NCBI GenBank assembly: GCA_015686845.1
Contig: JADPRS010000007.1
Span: forward strand, 53,527-117,526
Direction: 5' to 3'
From: Lutibacter sp. B2
GTDB lineage: Bacteria > Bacillota > Clostridia > Peptostreptococcales > Thermotaleaceae
Length of the DNA: 64,000 nucleotides
The notes under the pieces were generated by a model, which worked only from the letters and a program-made list of their open reading frames with translations, had not been told where the DNA came from and did no database searches. Shown one piece after another: positions 7,939 to 16,863 of this stretch; the first letter of the stretch is position 1, and every line of letters starts with the position of its first letter. A program made the position numbers and the translations under genes.

Positions 7939-8835
7939 TTACTCCTCCTCCCCTACTGTTTTAATAAATAGTTCCTCAAGTACATTTTCTTTTTTCTTCA
8001 TCATATATAATTGCCCATCATTTTTTACGATACATTCTGCGATCTTAGGAAGAAGTTCATCATCATATACAGACATTTCTATTTGATTTCCAGCTTTTTT
8101 TATATTTTGATCGACTTTTTTAAGTTCATTGATTATTTTTTCATTTATATTTCCTATTGAAAGAAGTACGGGTGAATGAAGAAGTTCCTGAATCGTTCCA
8201 ATTTTTTTCATTCTTCCTTTATCCAAAATAGCCACTCGATCTGATACAAGTTCTACTTCACTTAAAAGATGGGTATTTAGAAATATTGTTTTTCCTTGAT
8301 CTTTTAATTTTAAAATGATATCACGTACATCTTTTCTTCCAATAGGATCTAGTGCACTCGTAGGTTCATCTAAGAATAAAATCTTAGGATTTGAAAGAAT
8401 TGCACTTGCTAAACCAATCCTTTGTTTCATTCCCTTGCTGTACTCTTTTATTTTTTTATATTCATGTCCTTTAAGTCCTACGATTTCAATCACTTCTTCA
8501 ATTCTATCTTTAATCTCTTTTTTATCCATTTTATAAAGTAGTCCATGATTAAATAAAAGTTCATAACCAGTAAGCCAATTATGATATTGAAAAAGTTCAG
8601 GTAAATATCCTATTTTTTTTCTAGTTTGAATATGCCCTATGGATTGTCCCAGAATTTCACCCCTTCCTGAATCTGGATGAAGGATTCCAAGAAGTGTTCT
8701 TATAAATGTACTTTTTCCCGCACCATTTTTGCCTAGAAGGCTAAATACCTCCCCCTCTTTAACAGAGAGAGAAATATTCACAAATCCACCTTTACCTTTA
8801 AACTGTTTTGTCAAATTGTCCGTTTGAATAACCAT
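7939..8835 (-). CDS. ABC transporter ATPase (drug/lantibiotic exporter type)
   Basis: A 298-residue ABC ATPase with Walker A GKNGAGKS, signature EYSKGMKQRIG, Walker B ILFLDEPTSALDP and the NTHLLSEVE switch, plus a C-terminal extension of about 80 residues (DUF4162-like) common in BcrA/CcmA-type exporters. ATG 8835 immediately follows the TAG stop of the anti-sigma gene, so translation is coupled. It should power the permease encoded three bases downstream. Substrate unknown. Confidence 0.88.
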   Translation of the reverse strand: MVIQTDNLTKQFKGKGGFVNISLSVKEGEVFSLLGKNGAGKSTFIRTLLGILHPDSGRGEILGQSIGHIQTRKKIGYLPELFQYHNWLTGYELLFNHGLLYKMDKKEIKDRIEEVIEIVGLKGHEYKKIKEYSKGMKQRIGLASAILSNPKILFLDEPTSALDPIGRKDVRDIILKLKDQGKTIFLNTHLLSEVELVSDRVAILDKGRMKKIGTIQELLHSPVLLSIGNINEKIINELKKVDQNIKKAGNQIEMSVYDDELLPKIAECIVKNDGQLYMMKKKENVLEELFIKTVGEEE

Positions 8836-9948
8836 CTACTTCATCTCCTCAATGAAAGGTAGTATTTCATCAATATTACAATTACTACTTATAGAGTATA
8901 GCTTATCTCCTTCCTTAAAGAAAAGATTTAAATAATCATACTCTGAATCTTTTTCTTTCACAACAATGGCTTTTTTTCCTCTAATAGTGATTTCTTCTTT
9001 TATTTGTGTATCTGAATTATAAGGTATTGGTATAGTTGATGTTATATGATCTATACTCATAAATTGTTTCTTTAAATTATTTGGTAAGAAATCCATAGAA
9101 AACAATAATTTTATCAATTCCTTTTCATCTATATCACTTTGCATTTCTATACTAGGTACCTTCATCTGGGTTACATTAATATATTTTCTTATTTCGTCTT
9201 TATTCGCACTTTTCTTTTCTATACTATAATTTATTACATCCTCAGAATGAATGGTAAAAGGTTTATTATTTAACGCTTGAGGTATCTTTGTATCTTCACC
9301 TAAATAATTTAAAAACGCATTGGCTTTGTTTACATCTAACTTTAAAGTAATATCTTGTTTTGGATAAATACTAGCATAACCATACTTAAAATCATCCTTT
9401 ACTTTTATTACTTTCGCACTAGGCATTTTTTCTTTTATTTCATTACCACTCTCTAAACCAGCTATATTTATTTCCTTCCCCTGTGATGACACATCAATCT
9501 TAACAAAATTTTCAATTTCTTTAGATCCATTTCCTTTACGGAATACTTCATCAATTTCTCTAATATCTGACTCGCTAATAGATACGGTCGTCATTTCGTT
9601 CATACGAAATATTTTTAATAAATCCTGTGCCTTTGCTATAACAGGGTCCACAAATAATAATCCTGTACCTATGGCAACTACAGCAGCCGCTGCAGTCCAT
9701 CTTCTAGCTAATTTATTCATTTTAAAATTCCTCCCTTTATTGGTATTATTAATTGAATGTATCGGACTACGAGTAGGTATTACAATGCCTGCTTTAAGCG
9801 CATTTTCTACCAACATCTCTTGGTTCTTTAATTTTTCAAATGCATCTCTACAGATAGAACAAGTATTTATATGTGACATTACCTCATCTACATCTCCTGT
9901 ATAGGTATGATCAATAACTTGCTGAAGTATCTCAATTTTATAACACAT
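8836..9948 (-). CDS. Membrane anti-sigma factor with zinc-finger-like N-terminus
   Basis: ATG 9948 is chosen over an upstream in-frame start because AAGGAAGGTG lies 7 bases before it; it overlaps the sigma gene by 11 bases. The 370-residue protein has an N-terminal anti-sigma zinc motif HINTCSICRDAF (His-x3-Cys-x2-Cys), a single membrane segment around residues 85-105 (WTAAAAVVAIGTGLLFV), and a large extracellular part with DUF4367-like features. It should hold the ECF sigma factor at the membrane and release it on an external signal. The extracellular domain is the presumed sensor. Confidence 0.8.
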   Translation of the reverse strand: MCYKIEILQQVIDHTYTGDVDEVMSHINTCSICRDAFEKLKNQEMLVENALKAGIVIPTRSPIHSINNTNKGRNFKMNKLARRWTAAAAVVAIGTGLLFVDPVIAKAQDLLKIFRMNEMTTVSISESDIREIDEVFRKGNGSKEIENFVKIDVSSQGKEINIAGLESGNEIKEKMPSAKVIKVKDDFKYGYASIYPKQDITLKLDVNKANAFLNYLGEDTKIPQALNNKPFTIHSEDVINYSIEKKSANKDEIRKYINVTQMKVPSIEMQSDIDEKELIKLLFSMDFLPNNLKKQFMSIDHITSTIPIPYNSDTQIKEEITIRGKKAIVVKEKDSEYDYLNLFFKEGDKLYSISSNCNIDEILPFIEEMK

Positions 9949-10474
9949 TGAAATCACCTTCCTTTTCATATAATTTCAAGAATTTCTGTTTTCCCCGTAC
10001 AATCAGCTGTCCTATATTATTTTTAGGAATATCTGTTGCAATATGAATTTCTTCATATGAATATCCTGAAAATTTTAAAATAAGTGAGATTCTTTGATTT
10101 TCTGTTAGATTTGATAACACCTTTCTAACTCTTTTAATTTCTTCATTTCTAAATATTTCATCTTCTGTGGAAAATATACTATCTACTTCTTCTAGAATAC
10201 TTTCTTCTCTTTTGATTCTTCTTTTTTCTCCTCTTAAGTGATTAAAAGCAGTATTTGTTGCAACCTTTGAAAGCCATGCACCTAAAAACTCAAATTTTTC
10301 TTTTGAATGATAATATTTTATAAACACTTCTTGCGTTAAATCTTCCGCTAATTCATTATTTCCAACTAAGTAGTATAGCTGTTTATATACTATGCTATAA
10401 TATTTTTCATAGTTTATTTGAAAAATTTCTTCTCTTTTTTTCCTTGGTCTTGGGATCCCAAAAATATTAACCAC
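9938..10474 (-). CDS. ECF-type RNA polymerase sigma factor
   Basis: A 178-residue sigma-70 family protein with region 2 (YKQLYYLVGNNELAEDLTQEVFIKYY) and region 4 (LTENQRISLILKFSGYSYEEIHIATDIP). The protein contains no Met after the first residue, and a TGA lies in frame four codons upstream, so the start must be non-ATG: GTG 10474, or an unusual ATT three codons later that sits 5 bases behind AGGGGGTGG. It heads an operon with its anti-sigma factor and an ABC exporter, a common stress-response arrangement. Confidence 0.85.
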   Translation of the reverse strand: MVNIFGIPRPRKKREEIFQINYEKYYSIVYKQLYYLVGNNELAEDLTQEVFIKYYHSKEKFEFLGAWLSKVATNTAFNHLRGEKRRIKREESILEEVDSIFSTEDEIFRNEEIKRVRKVLSNLTENQRISLILKFSGYSYEEIHIATDIPKNNIGQLIVRGKQKFLKLYEKEGDFNVL

Positions 10475-10543
10475 CCCCTGTCTTCATAAATATAAACACC
10501 ACAGGACTAAAAAAAATGACATTTATTTTAAAAAGATATTTAT

Positions 10544-10604
10544 AAATACAAATAATAAACTGTGCAATTTTACTTCAAGATTGCACAGTTTATTATTTGT
10601 ATTT
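10544..10604. terminator. Perfect 25-bp inverted repeat, probable terminator
   Basis: A 25-base arm starting AAATACAAATAATAAACTG is matched perfectly by its complement across an 11-base loop. It lies 29 bases after the stop of the germination permease gene (minus strand), before the sigma operon. The T-run is weak, so a terminator role is likely but not certain. Confidence 0.6.
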
Positions 10605-10632
10605 ATGGTTGTTTTTACTAAGTACTACTTTA

Positions 10633-11724
10633 TTAAATTTTCTTATCATATTTTTTTATCTTTGTAATTATCAATAAAATCATGGGTATAACGCCCGCTG
10701 CTATAAACCCCACGTATGATACATTATTATAAATCTCCTCTACTAGATCTACAGTTTTAGGCATTCTTGATACAATAAAGGACAAAGCCATTACAATAAA
10801 TGCAAGAAGATTAAAGTGAATCCTTCTACAGTATTTATGAATAAGAAAAACTGTCCCATATGCCCATATAATAACTGTACACAATACAGCCATTAACCAA
10901 AATACGATAACAATACCATCAAGTCTACTTAAAAATTGAAAGGAAGTAATTTCGATTCTTCTTATTGTAGCCAACAATGAAGCCTTATAATATATAACAG
11001 ACTGCCCCATGATCGCCATACAAGCTTCCATTTCAAGTATATAAAGAATTCCTATGAAGGCTACCATAAAAGTTGTATATTTAAATATTTTTTTATTGTT
11101 TATTTTTCTATCGAAAGGGATTATACCAATTAATTCCATACCTAATAATGGGAATATTGTTATTGGAATGGCTTTAAAATATATTTTTATATCTTCTACA
11201 ACAAAGAATGGTTTTACATTGATTAATTTCCCTTGGGTAAACATAGCTCCTATGGTAATTATAAATGCTATAATAATAATCATACCGTATATTTCACAAA
11301 TCCTTGCAATATTTTGTAACCTTTTTATTACTGCATAATATGCAATAGCAAGTATAAATAAACTTAATACCCATACAGGTGTTTTTACTAACACATTAAG
11401 CTTAACCATTTCACTAGCCATTCTTGTTACAAGCGTAAATGCTAAAAAATAATATATGATATATATACCAATGAATATAAATGTTATATATTTTCCAGTT
11501 AATATCTCACTATATTCATCTATTGTTTTATTTTCATGGACATATCCAAGATATGTAAGTATATATGTTAAAATAATGGCTATTACGATTGCAACTACTA
11601 AGGACGACCATCCTCCTGTTCCTGTTTTTTCTACAATATTTTTAGTAAGAGGCATAATACCGTATCCTACAGTTATACCAAAAATTATAAATGCAATTTG
11701 CCTATTTGTAAGGTATTCTTTCAA
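10633..11724 (-). CDS. Spore germination permease, GerAB/endospore AGP family
   Basis: A 363-residue membrane protein with about ten hydrophobic segments and the GerAB-type opening TNRQIAFIIFGITVGYGIMPL. GerAB subunits form the ligand-sensing part of spore germinant receptors in the inner spore membrane. The start is TTG 11724, nine bases after AAAGGCGG. The gene is alone: no gerAA or gerAC lies beside it, so it is an orphan B subunit in this window. A strong hairpin follows. Confidence 0.85.
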   Translation of the reverse strand: MKEYLTNRQIAFIIFGITVGYGIMPLTKNIVEKTGTGGWSSLVVAIVIAIILTYILTYLGYVHENKTIDEYSEILTGKYITFIFIGIYIIYYFLAFTLVTRMASEMVKLNVLVKTPVWVLSLFILAIAYYAVIKRLQNIARICEIYGMIIIIAFIITIGAMFTQGKLINVKPFFVVEDIKIYFKAIPITIFPLLGMELIGIIPFDRKINNKKIFKYTTFMVAFIGILYILEMEACMAIMGQSVIYYKASLLATIRRIEITSFQFLSRLDGIVIVFWLMAVLCTVIIWAYGTVFLIHKYCRRIHFNLLAFIVMALSFIVSRMPKTVDLVEEIYNNVSYVGFIAAGVIPMILLIITKIKKYDKKI

Positions 11725-11850
11725 TACTTATTACCGCCTTTCATGAATTACATTTGATACGATTTTATTCTATTTAGTATTTTGCAACTGTTTTCAACCT
11801 CCTAATAAGTATATCTTTTCCATATACAAAGTATTTTATAGCCTTTTATC

Positions 11851-11886
11851 AAAACCTCTCATTCTTTTAGATCAATGAGAGGTTTT
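11851..11886. terminator. Terminator after the M20 peptidase gene
   Basis: AAAACCTCTCATT pairs perfectly with AATGAGAGGTTTT around a 10-base loop. On the minus strand it lies just past the stop at 11893. Confidence 0.8.
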
Positions 11887-11892
11887 ATTATT

Positions 11893-13104
11893 TTAATCTA
11901 TCACAAGTGTATTCACTAAAAATTCATAAATTACATTCCCTGTTTTTATAACTGTATCTATTTCTACATATTCGTTTGCAGTATGATAATTTTTTCCATA
12001 TGGACCAAATAAAAACGTCGGTACCTTTAATCTTGAACCCAAATAATTAAAATCTCCAATACTAGAGAAATATGCAATTTTTGGTTTTTGATTGCAAGTT
12101 TTTTGAATACTGTTGACCATTTTATCTGTATATAGATTTTCTTCATCTACAATATAAGGTTCAAATCCTTGGCTTTCATCACTAGGACCATCTCTAAATT
12201 TCATCTTGACCTCTGATTTGATATTTGCTCTTTTTACTGCTTCATATAACTCTTTTTCAAGATACGCTTTATCTTCACCTCTTACTACATGCCTAAAGAC
12301 AGTAAAAAATGCCTTGTCCGCCACACTACAAGCCTGGCCTCCACCGCCAGATTCAATGATGCATATAGAACCTTTTCCTAATTTAGGATCTTCTATCATT
12401 TGAGATTTTTTCAGTTCCAACATAACCTTTGCACAATCCACAACAGCACTATTCCCCATTTCAGGATTTGCTGCATGAGCAGCCTTTCCTTTAAATTCAA
12501 CGGTATAATTGTATCCGCCCCTAGCACCTAAACAAATGCAAGGAAAATCAATACCACAAAATCCACTGCTTGGTTCTGTTACAATAGCCACATCAACATG
12601 ATCAACCAATCCATCTTCTATAATTGCATTTGTTCCCAAACCATAAGGGCCTTCTTCATCTGAAACAAAGGAATATATAATTTCTCCCTTAAAATTTTCT
12701 ACCGTATTTTTAAAAGCTTCAATTGCTAATAATAAAGCTGCACAACCAGATTTCATATCTAGAGCACCTAACCCGTAAAGCTTATTTCCTTCTATGGTTC
12801 CTTTAAGTGGTTCTTCTTTCCACCCTTCACAAATATTAACTGTATCTAGATGTCCATTTAATAAAACACATGGTCCTTTTTCTTTCCCTTTTAATCTTCC
12901 AACGATATTTATTCCTTTAAAATTTGTAATCTTATTTTCCTCATACCTATGGAATTCAGAATTTAAATCTCTTTCCTTTAGCCAAGAATAAGTAAAATTC
13001 ATTATTTCTTCTTCATGAAAATAAGGACTGGGAATTTCTACCATTTTTGTTAATAACTCAATAATTCTATCTCGATTTATGTAGTCCTTCACCTTTTCAT
13101 TCAT
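11893..13104 (-). CDS. M20 family metallopeptidase (ArgE/DapE type)
   Basis: A 403-residue zinc amidohydrolase of the M20 family. Metal and catalytic motifs are GHLDTV (about 89-94), LDMKSG (bridging Asp, about 118-123), DEEGP (Glu pair, about 149-153), TEPSS (about 176) and the C-terminal YHTANEYVEID. The family removes acyl or amino-acid groups from amino acids and small peptides (deacetylase, desuccinylase, carboxypeptidase); the exact substrate cannot be fixed. It is a single-gene unit with its own terminator. ATG 13104 lies behind a purine-rich GGGGGAAA region. Confidence 0.88.
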   Translation of the reverse strand: MNEKVKDYINRDRIIELLTKMVEIPSPYFHEEEIMNFTYSWLKERDLNSEFHRYEENKITNFKGINIVGRLKGKEKGPCVLLNGHLDTVNICEGWKEEPLKGTIEGNKLYGLGALDMKSGCAALLLAIEAFKNTVENFKGEIIYSFVSDEEGPYGLGTNAIIEDGLVDHVDVAIVTEPSSGFCGIDFPCICLGARGGYNYTVEFKGKAAHAANPEMGNSAVVDCAKVMLELKKSQMIEDPKLGKGSICIIESGGGGQACSVADKAFFTVFRHVVRGEDKAYLEKELYEAVKRANIKSEVKMKFRDGPSDESQGFEPYIVDEENLYTDKMVNSIQKTCNQKPKIAYFSSIGDFNYLGSRLKVPTFLFGPYGKNYHTANEYVEIDTVIKTGNVIYEFLVNTLVID

Positions 13105-13383
13105 GTATTTTCCCCCTTTGATAACTTTTCATAAAATACAATTTTCAAAATCTTCTAAATTCATTATAAACTTTTTTAAAACATCATGTCTATCTATAAA
13201 AGAAATTATTTTATATTCTAATAAAAAAAATCAAGCATAGTTAATGCCTGACCTTTGTTTATTTCATGTTCTTAAATGTATTTATAAATACTCTCCTTGT
13301 ATTTTATATTTTCTTACGTACAATTCTATAAAAGAATGAATGCTAAAAAAGATCCACATAATAATAAAAAAGGTGGTGCAAAA

Positions 13384-14802
13384 ATGAAATGGTTTATTAA
13401 TCATAAAATAATTGAAGATCAAGATGGTTATATCGTTGAATTATATCTTGATCAACAATTAAGTGAATTCGCAAAAGAATTTCTTGAAACACACAAAAAA
13501 GATACAGGAAGCTTTGAAAAATATGTAAGCGATTACATTAAAGAGAAAATACCAAATGTCAAAGTAAAGACAGTTAAAATTATGCTTGGTTCATTACTAT
13601 TAACTTCAATTCCTTTTAGTTCTATTCATGCAGAAACTAGTTCCATCGCCAATACAAACCAAGTACAAAATCAAACATTTGCCCCTTATACAGTACAGTC
13701 TGGTGATACCTTATTCGGAATTTCAAGAAAATTTGACACAACCGTAGATCAATTAAAATCTATCAACGGATTAACCAGTAATCTAATCTATAAGGGTCAA
13801 CTTTTAAAGATTCCAAATATGCAACCAACTATCTATATAGTACAAAAAGAAGATACATTATTTAAAATTTCAAAACAATACAATGTATCATTAGAACAGC
13901 TTAAGGCTGTCAATGGATTAACTGGAGATGCCCTTTATATTGGACAAACTTTAACGATTCCAAATGGGGATATCACCGTACCTGTTAGTGTATTACCAAA
14001 TGTTGTTTTGAATGTTGGTGCTCGAGGGGAAGATGTAAAAAAAATACAAAAGGCACTCAATGACCTAGGGTATTCATTGAGTCCAGATGGGATTTATGGT
14101 TCTAGAACCAAAGCAGCCATTTTAGACTTCCAAAAACAACATGCAGCTTTAACAAATGATGGCGTATATGGTCCAAAAACAAAAGAATATTTACAACAAA
14201 CATTGCTTAATAATAAAGATGCCATTATATCAAATCCAAGGGATGTTTTGGTACTCGTGAATAAAAATAATAGACTCCCTTCAACTTATATTCCAGAAAA
14301 TGTCGTTGTACCAAATGTTTCTTTTTCTTTTAAGGACTATAATCCTAAAAAATTAATGAGACAAGATGGGGCATCAGCTCTGGAAGAAATGTTTGAACAA
14401 ACAAAGCAAGAAAATATTACCTTGTATGCAGTATCTGGTTATCGTTCCTATGATCGTCAAAAAGCAATATTTGCTTCCAATGTTGAAAAATACGGAATGG
14501 AAATAGCCAACCAGTTTAGTGCAAAACCTGGAGAAAGTGAGCATCAAACTGGATTGGCAATGGATATAACAAGCGCAACTGCAAATTTCAAATTAACAGA
14601 ATACTTTGGAGCAACAAAGGAGGGAAAATGGGTAAAAGAAAATGCCCATAAATTTGGATTCATTATACGCTATGAAAAAGGAAAAGAACACATTACAAGA
14701 TATCAATATGAACCTTGGCATCTTCGTTATATTGGAAAGGACGCTGCCAAAGAAATTACAAATCAAAACATAACATTAGAAGAATATTTAGGTAAAAAAT
14801 AA
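13384..14802 (+). CDS. LysM / peptidoglycan-binding D-alanyl-D-alanine carboxypeptidase, VanY (M15B) type
   Basis: ATG 13384 is chosen because AAGGTGG lies 8 bases upstream; the frame is open further to TTG 13297. The 472-residue protein has an odd soluble N-terminus (residues 1-60) before a hydrophobic segment (VKIMLGSLLLTSIPFSSIHAE, about 64-83), two LysM repeats (about 100-145 and 150-193), a PG_binding_1 domain (about 207-270), and an M15 peptidase with SEHQTGLAMDI and EPWHLRYIG zinc motifs. It should trim the terminal D-Ala of peptidoglycan stem peptides at the cell surface. A VanRS-like two-component system lies 1.4 kb downstream. Confidence 0.9.
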   Translation: MKWFINHKIIEDQDGYIVELYLDQQLSEFAKEFLETHKKDTGSFEKYVSDYIKEKIPNVKVKTVKIMLGSLLLTSIPFSSIHAETSSIANTNQVQNQTFAPYTVQSGDTLFGISRKFDTTVDQLKSINGLTSNLIYKGQLLKIPNMQPTIYIVQKEDTLFKISKQYNVSLEQLKAVNGLTGDALYIGQTLTIPNGDITVPVSVLPNVVLNVGARGEDVKKIQKALNDLGYSLSPDGIYGSRTKAAILDFQKQHAALTNDGVYGPKTKEYLQQTLLNNKDAIISNPRDVLVLVNKNNRLPSTYIPENVVVPNVSFSFKDYNPKKLMRQDGASALEEMFEQTKQENITLYAVSGYRSYDRQKAIFASNVEKYGMEIANQFSAKPGESEHQTGLAMDITSATANFKLTEYFGATKEGKWVKENAHKFGFIIRYEKGKEHITRYQYEPWHLRYIGKDAAKEITNQNITLEEYLGKK

Positions 14803-14852
14803 TCACTATCACCCTTAAAATATTAGTAAACAATTAACTGTATAAATTTATT

Positions 14853-14889
14853 AGCCCATTACTTTTAATTAAAAGTAATGGGCTTTTTA
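14853..14889. terminator. Bidirectional terminator between the VanY-like and LysM-SnoaL genes
   Basis: AGCCCATTACTTTT pairs perfectly with AAAAGTAATGGGCT around AATT, followed by a short T-run. It serves two convergent genes. Confidence 0.85.
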
Positions 14890-14890
14890 G

Positions 14891-15892
14891 TTAAAATTTA
14901 CCGTTATCGTTTTTCCATTCTTCTTTATTGGGAATTTCAGACATTACATCCCAATGTTCTGCGATTTTACCATTTTCAATTCTGAAGATATCATGATAAG
15001 CATAAGGTGCTCCACCAAATGTACCTTCTGACATAACAAATACAAAATTACCTTCGCCTACAACTTTATGAATATTACTATATGACATGGTAATTCCTTG
15101 CTCAGCCATGGCACTTAAAGCTTTTCCCAATCCAGATAAGCCATCGCCTATACCAGAATTGTGTTGAATATACTGATCTCCATTAAAGTAATTAGACATT
15201 TGATCGTATTTCCCATTTATTAGGACTGTTTCAACAAAATCCGTCGCAAGAGCTTTATTTTCTTCTGTTTTTTCTAAATCTGTAATAATTGATTCACCAT
15301 CAAATTGCGTATGACCACTTGGGTTTGGTTCTGTTTTCTCTGTTAAATTGTCCCAATGCTCAACGATTAGACCATTTTCAAATCTAAATACATCCATACC
15401 TACTTTTGGTCCAAAGAAGTCATAGTCAGTCTGAGTAACCACATAATCTCCATCTTCAAAGGCTCTAATAACATTTACTTTCGCGCTTCCTTTAGGTAAT
15501 GCACTTAATAATTTCCCAAATCCTTCCAATCCATCTTCAGCTGATAAGTTATGCTGTATATATTTATTTGGATTAATATATGTAATCGCACTCATATCTC
15601 CCGTTTCGATACTTTTTAATAATGCAACAACTTTGTCTTTATTTGTTCGTTCAACTTTTTCCCTATTGGCTACATTAACATCTTGTGAAATTGTAATTTT
15701 TTGACCTGGGTAAATTAAATTCGGGTTTTTTAGTTGATTCTTTTCAGCTAACTCCTGCCATGTTTTATCATACTGCTCAGCAATTTTCCATAATACATCA
15801 CCACTCTGTACAGTATAACTTTCAGCATATGCACTAATATTTAGTGATAATACCATTGTCAAAATAAGTAATACTGAGAACATTTTTTTCAT
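14891..15892 (-). CDS. Secreted LysM protein with two SnoaL/NTF2-like domains
   Basis: The start ATG 15892 lies 8 bases after GGAGG; an upstream in-frame ATG at 15907 overlaps that site. A clear signal peptide (MKKMFSVLLILTMVLSLNISAYAE) leads to one LysM domain (about 25-70) and then two tandem SnoaL-like polyketide-cyclase/NTF2 domains (about 90-190 and 215-325), each with a YIQHN motif and an ENGxIxEHWD ending. LysM should tether it to peptidoglycan. The enzymatic or binding role of the SnoaL pair is unknown; this domain order is unusual. Confidence 0.8.
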   Translation of the reverse strand: MKKMFSVLLILTMVLSLNISAYAESYTVQSGDVLWKIAEQYDKTWQELAEKNQLKNPNLIYPGQKITISQDVNVANREKVERTNKDKVVALLKSIETGDMSAITYINPNKYIQHNLSAEDGLEGFGKLLSALPKGSAKVNVIRAFEDGDYVVTQTDYDFFGPKVGMDVFRFENGLIVEHWDNLTEKTEPNPSGHTQFDGESIITDLEKTEENKALATDFVETVLINGKYDQMSNYFNGDQYIQHNSGIGDGLSGLGKALSAMAEQGITMSYSNIHKVVGEGNFVFVMSEGTFGGAPYAYHDIFRIENGKIAEHWDVMSEIPNKEEWKNDNGKF

Positions 15893-16051
15893 TTTTATTT
15901 CCTCCATTCGGTTGTGAGTTTTCTTTACACTGATATTTTACTGTTTTTTAATAAAACAATGAAGGTGATAATGAATATAAAATCTGTAAAAATGAAACCT
16001 TAACACATCCATGATTAGAAGTAGTATTTTCATAATTCATTATATTATCGT

Positions 16052-16071
16052 TCTTAAGAAAATCTTAAGAA
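16052..16071 (+). promoter_or_regulatory. Candidate response-regulator operator (direct repeat)
   Basis: TCTTAAGAA occurs at 16052-16060 and again at 16063-16071, an 11-base period, about 105 bases before the response regulator gene. Tandem repeats at one helical turn are the usual binding pattern of OmpR-family regulators, so this may be an autoregulation site. Confidence 0.45.
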
Positions 16072-16176
16072 TTTCATAAACATTTTTGTAAAAAGTAGAT
16101 GATATTATTTATGTAAGATCAATATTGAGAGGTTGTGATATAATATGTCTACAATAAAACCAAGAGGTGATACTTC

Positions 16177-16863
16177 ATGAACATACTTATATGTGATGAT
16201 GATCAAGAAATCGTTGAAGCGATAGAAATATATCTTAAAAATGAAGGCTATAACATTTTCAAATCATATAACGGATTAGAAGCATTACAAATAGTAGAAG
16301 ATACAGAAATTCATCTCATTATAATGGATATTATGATGCCACAAATGGATGGTATGAAAGCTACAAATAAAATAAGAGAGACTAAAAATATTCCAATAAT
16401 CATGCTTTCTGCTAAATCTGAAGATATGGATAAAATAATGGGACTCAATATAGGGGCTGATGATTATATAGCCAAACCATTTAATCCATTAGAGCTTATC
16501 GCTCGGTCTAAGTCCCAACTTAGAAGATATACAACACTCGGAAGTTTTATACATAAAACAGGCCTTTATAAAACAGGTGAATTAATTATAGATGATGAAA
16601 GAAAAAAAATAACGGTAGATGGTGAATTGGTAAAATTAACACCCATTGAATATAAAATACTTAAATTCCTGACAGAAAATGCAGGTAAAGTATATTCAAT
16701 AGATCAAATTTATGAAAATGCTTGGAATGAACCTGCCTATAACTCTATAAATACAGTTGCTGTTCATATTAGAAGAATACGAGAAAAAATCGAAATAAAT
16801 CCAAAGGAACCAAAATATTTAAAGGTGGTGTGGGGAATTGGCTACAAAGTGGAAAAATATTAA
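16177..16863 (+). CDS. OmpR-family response regulator (VanR-like)
   Basis: A 228-residue regulator: receiver domain with acidic pocket DDDQE, phospho-acceptor Asp in LIIMDIMMPQMDG (about residue 52) and Lys in IAKPFNPLEL, then a winged-helix DNA-binding domain (about 130-226, LTPIEYKILKFL). AGAGGTGATACTTC precedes ATG 16177. The histidine kinase gene overlaps its end by 26 bases. The pair resembles VanRS-type systems that sense cell-wall stress, and a VanY-like carboxypeptidase lies nearby. Confidence 0.9.
   Translation: MNILICDDDQEIVEAIEIYLKNEGYNIFKSYNGLEALQIVEDTEIHLIIMDIMMPQMDGMKATNKIRETKNIPIIMLSAKSEDMDKIMGLNIGADDYIAKPFNPLELIARSKSQLRRYTTLGSFIHKTGLYKTGELIIDDERKKITVDGELVKLTPIEYKILKFLTENAGKVYSIDQIYENAWNEPAYNSINTVAVHIRRIREKIEINPKEPKYLKVVWGIGYKVEKY

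Noticed and set aside
13225..13260. Weak hairpin (GCAT/ATGC) upstream of the VanY-like gene
   Set aside because: The stem is only four to five pairs and has no T-run; not enough to call a terminator or regulatory RNA.
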